DNA of 64,000 bases from Vitellaria paradoxa (lineage: Eukaryota > Streptophyta > Magnoliopsida > Ericales > Sapotaceae), in NCBI GenBank assembly GCA_019916065.1, contig CM034240.1, positions 51,546,372 through 51,610,371 on the forward strand, written 5' to 3'. Both the position numbers and the translations under genes were made by a program. Below, piece by piece: positions 39,301-50,300 of the stretch (its first letter is position 1; every line of letters begins with the position of its first letter). A model generated the notes under the pieces. The model worked only from the letters and a program-made list of their open reading frames with translations, was not told the origin of the DNA and searched no databases.

Positions 39301-39867
39301 CTTTTGTTGTAGCTGATCTGATTTCATTGCTTGGAAATTAATGCTTTAGAACTGCTGCTTCATTAAACTATTTGGTTTTTCAGACTACCGAATGCTCCAG
39401 ACATGGAGATCTTCTCATTATATGGAGTCGGCATCCCAACTGAAAGAGCGTATGTTTATAGTTTGACTCCTGCAGCAGAATGCTACATTCCATTTCAGAT
39501 TGATACTTCAGCAGATGGTGGAGATGAAGATAGCTGTCTGAAAGATGGAGTTTTCATAGTTGATGGAGATGAGACTGTGCCTGTTTTAAGTGCAGGCTTC
39601 ATGTGTGCAAAAGGTTGGCGTGGGAAAACCAGGTTCAATCCTTCAGGAATTCGAACTTACATCAGAGAGTACGACCACGCTCCTCCAGCTAATTTTCTTG
39701 AGGGCCGTGGCACCCAGAGTGGGGCTCATGTTGATATAATGGGAAATTTTGCTTTGATTGAGGATATTATAAGGGTTGCTGCTGGGGCCACGGGTGAAGA
39801 TTTGGGAGGTGATCAAGTCTTCTCTGACATATTCAAATGGTCTGACAAGATCAACTTACAACTGTAG
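33385..39867 (+). CDS. PDAT1: Phospholipid:diacylglycerol acyltransferase 1, 6 exons
   Basis: Exons: 33385-33833, 35191-35413, 35539-35822, 37078-37405, 38484-38743, 39384-39867 (2028 nt, 675 aa; GT-AG, frame kept). Role: acyl-CoA-independent triacylglycerol synthesis, moving the sn-2 acyl group of a phospholipid to diacylglycerol at the ER. Seen: a basic, Lys-rich N-terminus; a single membrane segment at about residues 54-73; then the LCAT-family lumenal domain beginning HPVVFVPGIVTGGLELWEG (109-127). The catalytic triad is visible: Ser255 in PHSMG (PDAT variant of the GHSLG elbow), Asp577 in VDGDETVP, His630 in SGAHVD. Length is almost that of Arabidopsis PDAT1 (about 670 aa). The start ATG at 33385 is the first in frame and heads the conserved MPLIRRKK. 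A G-box cluster lies 1 kb upstream. Intron 3 carries a copia relic. Confidence 0.97.
36350..36720 (+). pseudogene. Copia RNase H relic in PDAT1 intron 3
   Basis: Broken frames on the plus strand read YFDTNWVGKQVISLCNYAIV, then HTTVAKFSAKVEQKEL, CFPMMDP, YSKQATV.IASVLVFYLRTK and FKEVDFHFI. This order matches the Ty1/copia RNase H core (ADADWAG / STVARSSAEAEY / CDNQAAIHIA / ERTKHIEVDCHF). It has stops and no intact LTRs that I can see. Confidence 0.6.
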
Positions 39868-40450
39868 TTTCAGATGGTGAGTACTAATTCCTTAGAAGCT
39901 CAAATTGATGGACCAACATACCCATTAAATTTTCATGCCCAATCTTACATATCCAACATATTTATAAAAATAAAAAATATTCAGCGTATTGTATTGTCAT
40001 CTGGTGGCCCATAGGCCCCATATCTTGATGCTTCTACATTCAAACGGATTCTTAATATATATTGTTTTTCAATATAGTGAACCCTCTTTTAGGGCATGGA
40101 GGATGAGATACAGAATGCACAGTGCTGTTACTGTTATCATTATCACTTCGTCAACAAGTGGCTACACGCAGCAAGATGAATTTTGTTAACGGATGTGATG
40201 AACTTGGCATATGCTTCTTTTCGTAAAGTTGTGCTGATTAAACAATATATTTCTGAAGGTTCTTGTAATTTGGCTCGCGGGGAAGCGACCTGGTTTCTGT
40301 AATGGCATTTCCTGGTGTACTTAGAAGCTGTGTGCCTTGTTCTGTTTTCAGAATTTCCCCCTATCTTGGGTGAGATTAGATGTCCCATAACTCTCAGATT
40401 TATTTGAATCTGGGGGATACAAACTCTTGTAATTTATATATATTATTCAT
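39868..40450 (+). other. PDAT1 3' UTR, probably with a 3'-UTR intron
   Basis: Nine bases after the TAG stop comes GGTGAGTA (donor GT at 39877-39878). A CCTCTTTTAG acceptor ends at 40092. Removing 39877-40092 would place an intron entirely within the 3' UTR. The junction lies closer than about 50 nt to the stop, so it should not trigger nonsense-mediated decay by the usual rule. The UTR probably ends in the AT-rich stretch near 40430-40460. Confidence 0.45.
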
Positions 40451-41999
40451 TCGAAGTAATTGCTATGTCAATTATGAGCTTGGATGGATTGTCGTTGTTC
40501 CGGCAAATTGTGAACTTTCTGTATATTAGTAAAACAAATTGTGAACTTTCTGTATATTAGTAAAGAGTTTACAGAATTAAAATCACTCGTAGGCACTGGC
40601 TCCCATAATTCCCTCATCCTCAAGCCATCTTAGTTAATCATTGCTGGCATTTGAATTTCATGCTAGGAAATGCATTTTTAGTGGAAAAAATGAGTCTCTA
40701 ATGGGTGAAGCTTCATATGCTTGTCATGTTGCAGTCATTGCAAGGAAGGAAAATGATTGGTTGAATATTTTTTTTTTCAGGATTAAATAGAAACAAATGA
40801 ATGGAAATATGTATGTTATAATTCAATTTTGTTTAAAAAAAAATAATAATTTAAAAAAATAAGTGGGCCTCGCATTTAAAATTCTATCCCTCTCTCTCTC
40901 TCTCCCCTTTTGCTCTCATTCTTGGGACAAATAGAAAACTTAGCACGTCCCCCCCCCCCCCAAGGGCCCTTTTTTCTCATCTTTCTTCCTTTCATTTTTT
41001 TTTGTCAAACTAAACAAGAAAAAAATATTTATTTCTTCTTTTTCTTCACCCTTCTTATTTCCCTCTATTTTTCCTTCAAACCAAATGCCCTGCTAAAGGG
41101 GTGTGCTTTTAATAGTTTATCTCAATTTCTATGTGGTGAAATCTAACTATTTTTCCCTCAAACCTTATTTGTTAAATTTTCATCTAAAAAATAACCATTG
41201 ACCAATAAAATGCCATGAAATAACTTTTATCTATTAGTATAATTTTTATACTATGATATGGTATATTTTTTTATTATGAAAATTATGTTACAATTAATTT
41301 ATTAATTTTTTTGTAATCCCAATTAGTCTTTAAATTATTATGCTTCACATTCATATTTTAAATTTATAAACATTACAATTACTTTATTAATTTTTTTTTT
41401 GTGAACCCAATTACTCTTAAATTATTATGCTTCACATCAATATCTTAAATTTATATTATATATATATATAAATTAGTAAATATACCTATATAATATTTTT
41501 ATATTAGTAACCATGTTTGAAAATATATAAAATATAACATATAAATTATAATTAGTTTTATTTTCTCATTATTTTTCACTTTCTTTTCATCAGTATCAAA
41601 CAATAACAGGAGCACTTTACTCTTAATTTTTATTTATTTTGTTATTTTTATTAATACTAAATGAACACAGATAATTTTATAATATTAAATTAGTTGCTAT
41701 TTTTGGACAAAAAATTTAAAAGAGAAATTTAAGTGATTGTAATACAAATCTCAGGAAGTTTAGATATATATTTACCAAATTTGTAAAGTTTAAGTATACA
41801 AAACAGAAAGTGTAGCCGGAATAATCTGTATTTTTAATTAACCTTTAAAATTTGAAAGAGAGAAAGGAAAGTTAAAAAAATAAATAAAAATTGTTAAATT
41901 TCACCGCCGTTTGTTTCGCACGCGCCGCGCGAGAGTGGTATGACAAACAGAGCGCGGTAAGTAACTAAACCATGGTTAAGCAATCAAGAGTCGAGTAAA
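40451..41999. other. PDAT1-CID4-like spacer
   Basis: No genes. It contains a 33-bp tandem repeat (AAATTGTGAACTTTCTGTAT at about 40505 and 40538), a C13 run (40949-40961) and a foldback-element relative (about 41157-41830). From about 41900 there is a GC-rich stretch with CACGCGCCGCGCGAG, likely the promoter of the next gene. Confidence 0.55.
41157..41830. mobile_element. Diverged relative of the MULE-like foldback element
   Basis: The left arm (about 41170-41310, with ATATGGTATATTTTTTTATT and TTACAATTAATTTATTAA) aligns with 28975-29265. The right arm (about 41640-41815, with TTTTGGACAAAAAAT and GTTTAAGTATAC) aligns with 29370-29560. The outermost ends are worn and no 9-bp duplication was found. 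Confidence 0.55.
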
Positions 42000-44368
42000 T
42001 TGACCCGGTGAGGTTTCGGACCGCTGCATTCTCCTCAATGGTCTGTTCTGATTCTGGTTTGGTTTTCGTGGCGGTACCCGGAGGCGCAGGGAGAGGACTC
42101 CACGCTTCTATTTTAACCTTGCGTGGCGTCTCTGATCAAACTCTTTCTTCTCCTATCCGCACAGATCCGAATCCCCTTTCCCTCTTTCTCTCTCTCCCCC
42201 CTCGCCCTCTTGCCTGGTAAGCAGCTTCTCTTTCTTTCACTATCTGTATATCTATCTATACATACACTCATATATGTAGGCGTAAACATGTAGATCATAG
42301 GGTTTTCAAAGGCGAGCGGGGGTTTTCCTGATGTTATCTTTTTTGGTATGTATGTGTATAAGTACAACTTCGTTGAACTCTGGGGCAATTTCATATTATA
42401 GGTCTGTGCCGGAACCCTAATGGTTTCCTGAATGCTTAAGAATTATGTTCATGCTAGGGCTATGGTTTTGTTTAGGTTTTGAATGAAGGATGTTGTTGAT
42501 GAGAACATATTGGTTAGATTATATTTTTCCTCTCTGCAACATTTTATTATAGTCAATCTACTTGTTAAACTGTAATTTTGCGACCCATAATATGGAAGCC
42601 ACAATATTTTTGATCAGACAAGTTTTTTTTTTTTGGTTATTGTTATGTGCTCTTTTCTCCAGTTTCTATCTGTTACCACTTTCCATGTGATTTACTGCTA
42701 CATTGTTTGTTGTTCACAAGCTCGAGTAACTTGGGCCTTTGATCCTTAAAGTTCCTTCGGTGGTGGTGTTGTTAAGAAGCTTAAGTGCATGCTGTAAGTA
42801 ACACTTTTCCAGGGAATATGGGCTTTTTACTTAATGGGATACAAGTATGCAACTATTGAGAGAGCAAATCAATTTAAAATTTATTTTTGAAAGATAAGTG
42901 CATGCAACTGATCAGGTTTAAGGTTGGGAATGGGAGGAGAGTTAGATTTTGGTTCAAGGGATGTCTTCCCTAATTTGTTTGCTATTACAGCTTTACGCAT
43001 GGCTTGGGTGGCATATTGTTATTCTTTTTCTCCAGGAATTGTTTGGAATACCATGTTTAGAAGGAATTTGTAGGATTGGGAAATTTAAACAGTAGGGAAA
43101 TTTTTTTATTTTCTTTATCAGGAAAGGATAAATGGAGGAATGGAGTACATAAGATGGATTCAGCATAGTGGTGGCAACTTCCCTGTTTCGTCTTTCTATT
43201 ATGCTCTAGCGAGTAAAGGGGAGTCCTTTTTCCTGTGGGAAAGTGGATTGGAGAACTAAAGCACCACTGAAGGTGGCATTTTTTGTATGGACAACAGTAA
43301 GACAAGCTATTTTGACAACTGATAATTTAAGTAAACGGAGGCATGTTATTGTTGATTAGTGACACGTGTTAGACAAATGGAGGGACTATTAATCATATAT
43401 TGCAAGGGATATATAGAGTTTGTTATATCTGGTGTTTGGTGTGGAGTGGGTAATGCCTAGGATAGTGAGGATTTGTTGGCATCATGGGATGGAGGATGTC
43501 CTAGGAGAGCAGAAAAGAAGATATGGAATAAATTATCTTTATGTTTGATGTGGTGCATATGGAAGAGAAGTAGAAGTGTGTTTGAGGGAAGTGAATGCTT
43601 GGTATGTAGCTTGAAAGAAATGGTACTGGTATAATTATTCTTTTGGGTAAAGGAGACTGATAGTTTTCTATAGAACCCTTTTCTTGAGTATTTTTGGAGG
43701 TCTATTGTGTGATGTTGAGATCTAATTTTGCGCCCTTTGGCACTATTAATAATGATATCTTCAATTTATCAAAATAAATACTTTTGATTTTTATTCCGGT
43801 TGGTTAATTGTTTTCCTTCTATGACTTCTACAAGCTTTACATATGTCAAAACAAAATGGGACAAGAACTTTCTAAAACCTTGATGCCTTGCATAATGGCA
43901 TTCTATCATAAGAATGGTACTATTGTTTAAACCCTCAAATGGTAACTATAAACATGCACACGCACACGCTAGAAGCTGCAACTGATGAATATACTTCAAT
44001 TTAAGAATATGAATCCTTATATAAGAGACTCAACTGCTTCTGTACCTACAGGGGCGGGTATGACTTAATAAGGCCTCTCCAACTGATTGTATGATTGAAA
44101 AATGGTTCTAGAGTTTTTCTGCTTAAAATCACCAAACCTATAACAGAGGAACATCCTTCATTTTTGAGAATAAGAATTCTTCTACAAGACAAAACTATTT
44201 CTGTGGGTACAGTGTTAGCCCGTCAGGCTTGAGTTAATTAGGTCTGCTGACTGATACTGAGTCAGTATAGCCTTTTAATTGATTGATTAGTTATAAGATG
44301 CTTTTCCTCTGTAGAAGAATGACTAAACTGATATTAAGCTTATTTCGGTACATAAGAGCTCCTTACAG
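42000..44368 (+). other. CID4-like leader exon and 5'-UTR intron
   Basis: A CT-rich block (about 42160-42216) ending CTTGCCTG|GTAAGC gives a strong donor at 42217. The acceptor CTTACAG at 44368 lies 2 bases before the coding start. The 2.15-kb intron is non-coding except for an L1-LINE relic (about 43100-43760). Leader introns are common in plant housekeeping genes. Confidence 0.6.
43100..43760 (+). pseudogene. L1-type LINE C-terminal relic (zf-RVT region)
   Basis: Broken frames read FPVSSFYYALASKGESFF, LWESGLEN, then LLASWDGGCPRRAEKKIWNK and LCLMWCIWKRSRSVFEGSE. This is the familiar C-terminal zinc-binding/RNase-H-like end of plant L1 polyproteins (SFYY.L / P.K..FF.W / MWC.W.ERN.R.F). It has multiple stops and is 5'-truncated. 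Confidence 0.6.
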
Positions 44369-44370
44369 GA

Positions 44371-47300
44371 ATGAATCTGCAACAAGTTGTACAACCCAGA
44401 TCTTCGGCTAATGGATATGGCCGTCGGAGGGTTGAAAGAGAAAGCATGAGTAGGCCAGAGCATAAGTTGCAATCTGGAAAAACAAACTTGAACAGACCAA
44501 TGAATGCAGGTGAGAGTAGTTGAGCTAGATTGGTTGTTGTGTTGCATTTTGTGTTCTAACTTAAGTTGGAGCAGGTGTACTGGTTGGAAGCAAAGGTGGA
44601 TATGAAAGTCTTTCTCGAGAGAGACTAGTATATTTAAATACATGTCTTATTGGTCATAATGTCGAAGTCCAAGTGAAAGATGGATCTTCATTCTCTGGAA
44701 TATTTCATGCGACAAATGCTGAAAAAGATTTTGGTATGTTCATTTATTTATTTATTTATTTATCTTTTTTTAAATAATACATCTGTCCAATGTTCTGTTG
44801 AAGTTGGTTCTATGACCTTTTCTTTGCAAATGACTGAATGCAGTTCAGTATGAGGAATTTGTCTCTCAACATGAATTTCATTTGCAGGAATTATTTTGAA
44901 GATGGCTCGCTTAATAAGGACTGGTTCTTCCAGAGGACCAAAGTCTACTGCGGATTCCATCAGCAAGGCCCCGTCAAAAACTTTGATTATACCTGCTAAA
45001 GAACTTGTTCAAATTATTGCCAAGGTTTTTGCATTTTCTCTCCATTTTTTAAACTACATTACTTGAATGTGGGGTTTCGCTTGGTAAAATTAATTTTTAA
45101 GTATTTGACTCTAATGATCATTGGAATTAAAAAAAGTATGGATAGCCAATGGGTAGAATTCTGCTGTTGCAGTAATTTGGATTCGTATCATGTATTTGTT
45201 TGATATAGTGGCTGTATCTTTGGTTTAGATATATAATGATCTATTTGTGTTATGACCAGGGTGTGTCTATAACCAGGGATAGTCTGGCAAATGATCTCCA
45301 ACGGGTAAAACAGCAGGAAATCATGATAGACTCCTCTATATCACAATCTCGTCATGCTGAGATGGAGAGGGAGTTGGAACGCTGGGTCCCTGCTGAAGAT
45401 GATCCTCAATGTCCCGAATTGGAGAACACATTTGACGGCCCTTGGAATAGGTTCTTAGATTTTCTCTCTCTCTCTTTTCTTTTTTAAACAAATCTGTTGG
45501 ATAAATCTTTTAATGACTTATTTGATTTTGTTAGATTTCGGCATTGCTCATTTTCTTTCATTTTTTTTTCTTGGAGGCTTTTTACATGAGCTAGTTATTA
45601 TCATGTTCAGCTTCTATACCCTTTGTGATACTTGAACGCAAAATGTGACCGCATGACATTTAAATTTGATTTTTGGTTTACAAGTTAAAGTTAATTTTGG
45701 TTTATAAGTGTTAATGTTGGTTGGACTGCTATGTATTCTGCCCTTCAAATTGATATCATTTGGTGTGTTAGTCATCAAGGTATGGGGTCTTATTGTTTTT
45801 ATCCACTGACATGGGCTGTTTCAGCTGTTTAACCATGAATATAAATATTTTGATCCATAAAAGCTCAAAATCTCAACTACATGGGTCAGCTAGAAAATTA
45901 AGTTACATGTTTTCATTTCGTTGGGCCATGCTCATTTACTTCTTTGGTATTCAGTAGTTGACCCTCTTCTTGTAGGATTTCTTGTCTAATAAGCTGGATA
46001 TGTATTTTTTGGCCATTTTTCTTAACAGCACAGGGTTTGTCTGACATGAAACCATATTTTTGATCGTTGGAGATCTTAGGTTGAGGACTTAACATTTACA
46101 TCTGGGTGCCCTATATTTAATGTACTATGCTTCTTGTTTGCTTCATTTGTTTGCATTTTTATTTGTGAAATGGTTTGTAAGGAAGGGTGTGAGAGATTGA
46201 TTTACATTGTTTATGTCATTTCCTAACATCTTAAGCTTTTGGTTGATGCGGTTTCAAAAAGGTGCCATCGTGGCCCTTTTTTTGCATTACAAAGGGGTTT
46301 TTTTTTTGGGGGGGGGGGTGTAGGGGAACTTCTCATAGAAGAATCTTGTCTTCTGAGATGCAAAATGCTATTGCTCACTTTAAGCTTGTAAATTTATTTC
46401 TATTAGTTACTTCTCCTTTAGGTATATTTTTCGTCAGATAAGTACATCTGGTGATATTCAAATTTTGGTTTTCTAGTACAAATAGTTGTATTACTTGTGG
46501 ATCATACTAGATAATGTATGGGGAAGTTCTCTTTTTATTTGATGATAACTTATTGAAAAACAAAATGGAGACTTCTTGGTCTTCTTGTTTAATGCTTTTG
46601 CAAGATAGTTGCTTTTATGGTTGACTAGAAGTTGGCACGCACACTGTGTGCGATTTTGTTTAAAATTTTATTTTAATTGAAGTAAAATTCTTAAAAAAAT
46701 TAGTAGAAATGACTAAAATAGTAAATAGTAAGTAGCTAAGGGTATTTAATTAAATAATAACTAATTAAGGAGTATTTAAAAGAAAAAAAGTTACAAAAGT
46801 AGTGGGTAGTTAAAGGGCACTTATAGATGACAAAAATATAAATGGGTGAAATTACTTAATTATGTGTTAGTTATAAAAAATGACTTTTCCATTCCATTAA
46901 AAATGTAGGTAGTCGTAAGAAGTTGTATTATAGGTAGAAGAAAAAAAAGTTTCGCCAAAATAAAGCTTCATGAATTTTAAAGATTCACCATTACCCCAAG
47001 TGTTTGCTTTATATATTAGTATAGAATATATAACTGACATCACATAGTGATTTTTAAGGTAGACAAATATAAATGGGTGGAATTACTTAATTATATGGTA
47101 GTTATAAAAAAATTACTTTTCTAATCCATTAAAAATGTAGGTAGTTATAAGTAGTAGTTATAAGAAGTATTATTATAGGAAGAAGAAAGAAAGGCTTGAC
47201 CGAAATAAAGTTTCATGAATTTTAAAGATTCGCCATTACTCCAAGTGTTTGCTTTATATGATAGTATAGAAGATATATCTGACATCATATTTTGATTTTT

Positions 47301-50300
47301 TTATTGCTCTGTGCCTTCAATCATCGCTCAACCGTCGCTTACTGAGTTTCTTAGCTCAACCTAGAGTTGGTTTCTAGCTTCAGTGGAACATTGCATTGTC
47401 AAATCAAGATTTGTATTGTGTTTCAGAATTGTAGATTTTGAATTATGAATCGTAAGATTTGGTATAAGATCAGAAAATATAGAAAAATATTGTTTATATT
47501 ATTGTACTTGAAAACTAATAACTTAGTATGAAAATTAATAATTTAATATGATCATGACGTATAAATGAAAAGAAGCTAGCTTTATGGCTCTAATAACAAG
47601 CGCGAAAGTCATGTTTAGTACGGGAAAAGGCGATACTTATTTGGGGACCTTAGGATTTGTTAGAAGTTGCTTCACATTAGAAAAATTATTCCCCTTGTAT
47701 AAGAGATAGACTTACCTCACCTTGACAACTAGGCTTTAAGGTTGAGGCTCCTCTTCTTATATGTTGTTGGGTTTCTTAACATGGTATCAGAGCCAATACT
47801 CCGTTGAAAGTGTGGGGCTAGTGCCGCTTGTGGGAAATTGCCTGTGAGGGACTTTGTCTGCGGGAGAGTGAAGTAGGAGGACACGCGTTGTGAGGGACCT
47901 GCCTGTGAGGGATGTGAAGCAGGAGGCCACGTGGGCTTGTCTCGTTGTGCTGATACTATGTATAGAAGCCCAACAACACATAAGAGTAGGGGTTTTAATC
48001 TTAACACTTAGATTTTAAGGTTGAGGTTCCTTTTCTCAAGTATTGTTGGGCTTCTTAACATAGTATTAAAGCGGTTTTTTAATTGGACCTCACCACAGTC
48101 CACGCTATGCATATGCATATATTGGTTAGCGTGAGGGAGGCTGTTAGAAGTTATCTCACATCGGCCTACGAGAAAAATTACTTATCTCATATGAGCGATA
48201 GACTTTCTTTGCCTTAACACCTAGATTTTAAGGTTGAGACTCTTACTCTTATATGTTGTTGGGTTTCTTTACATGGTATCAGAGAGGGTTTTCAACTGTA
48301 GTGCTGAGCCTCACCACAGTTCACACTGTGTCTATGTCCATGCGGACTAGCGTGAGGAGGCTATTAGAAGTTGTTCCACATTGGTTCATGAGAAATAGTT
48401 ATTATTTCCCCATATAAGGGATATACTTTCCTCACTTTAAAACTTAGATTTTAAGGTTGAGACTCCTTTTCTTATGTGTTGTTGGGCTTCTTTAATTTGG
48501 TATTAGAGCGGGTTTTTTAATTGGTTTTCACTATAGTCCACGTTATGCCTATGTCCATGCGGGCCAACGTGAGGGAAGTTGTCAGAAGTTATCCTACATT
48601 GGTCCATTCAAAAAAAATTATTCCCCTTACATAAGAGATGGACTTCTCTCACCTTAACACCTAGGTTTTAAGGTTGAGACCTCTCTTCTTATGTGTTGTC
48701 GGCCTTCTTAATAGGCTTCATTTGTGAGTTTAGGAGATAAGAAAAGAAGAGAACATTAGTTGGGAGAGAGGAGAAAAGAAGAGAAATGATAATACATTCT
48801 TTCTATTTGTTTGTAAATTAGGATAATAATTTCTTCCTCTTTGTTTGTGAGGTGACTAGAAATGGATTGTTATTTTACCGTTAAATCCTTTGAGGAGTTG
48901 GAGAGTTATCAATTTATTTAGTCCTAGAATATATTTGTAATTTTTTCTTTGTTCTTTATTTTATGGGCAATTATGTCATTTTAAAAGTTTCATTAATTAA
49001 CTTTTTCTCCTCTCTCCATTTCCACCCACTTTTGGGAGGATGGAATTTTTAAAATTTTAGCACTCATTTTTCTTTCCATTTCTTTCTTTTCCCCCACCTT
49101 AAAAAACTCACAAACAAATGATAGATTTAAAATCTTTTCCTTCTCTTCTTTTCTTCCCATTTCGTTCCATCCAAAGGGACTGTTAATGAAAAACATAAAA
49201 ATTTTGGAAAACTAACTCTTAATAATATAAAATTGTACGGGCAAATTTAATCAACACTAAAGTAAATTTTGAAAGTTTTAGAGTGTCTCACCCTATGTAG
49301 GCCGACCCATATATGATTATAAATGTGAGTTTGAATCTTACATTTACGAAAATTTAAAGAGGCAATGCTTTAGTTGTTGTTAAGTCACCAATTGTCTTAA
49401 AAGCGTAAACTATTAGAAAACGGACCTAACAATGTATATCAAGTTATATTTCAAGACTCCCTCTCACATGCCACCCCCAATTTGTACGTGGAGTAGAGAC
49501 AATCAAACAAGGTACAACAACACATGCAAACAAAGTGCACAACAATAAATGGGGAATAACAAGATTTGAACTCGGGATCTCCTGGAACTAGAGATCTGAT
49601 ACTATACTAAATCACCAATTGTCCCAGAAACTTAAGCTATTAGGAAATGGGCTCAACAATATATATCAAGTTATATTTCAACAGTTGCTTATGAAGTTTT
49701 CAGAAAATATGGGATATTAAAAGTTCAAAACTACTCACATGAATATGGTTTGCAAGTATCCTAACTTCCTGAGTTCTTGGTCTGTCACAAACTCACAAGC
49801 CTATCTAATTTCATTAAAAAAAAATTACAAAGAAATTAAAAAAAAGAAATAGATTATCATTATTTTTTTATTTCTTATTTTTTTGCAAATTGGGTCCGAA
49901 TGACCCCAACCTAGATCCGTGTCCACTTCCATACTTTTAGAATTGCAGGAATCGGATATATTTGGTTTGATTCACCACAATTCATCACTCCATTTGATAT
50001 GAAAGTAAGATTTGCATCGGTTGCATGGTTTATCGATGTGAATCATAAGATTTTGACAACTATGTAGTATTATTAGTTTGAGATTCTTTTTTTATTCAAT
50101 TTCCAAATGGTTTTCCAAATTCTGACAAATTAGTTCATCTGAAATCTTGTAGCTTGATGGTTCATTAGAAATTTTAATTTTTCCTGAACCAACCCCATAT
50201 GCAGATTTATTTGACATGTTATTGGAATAAATTTTAATCCTTAACTTCATCCTTAATGTTATTTCTTATTTAGTTTCAATTTATATTCTTTTCCATAAAT

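Noticed and set aside
46829..48712. A CRISPR-like array because of regularly spaced repeats
   Set aside because: Units are 130-230 bp, include LTR, primer-binding-site and polypurine features, and the host is a plant.
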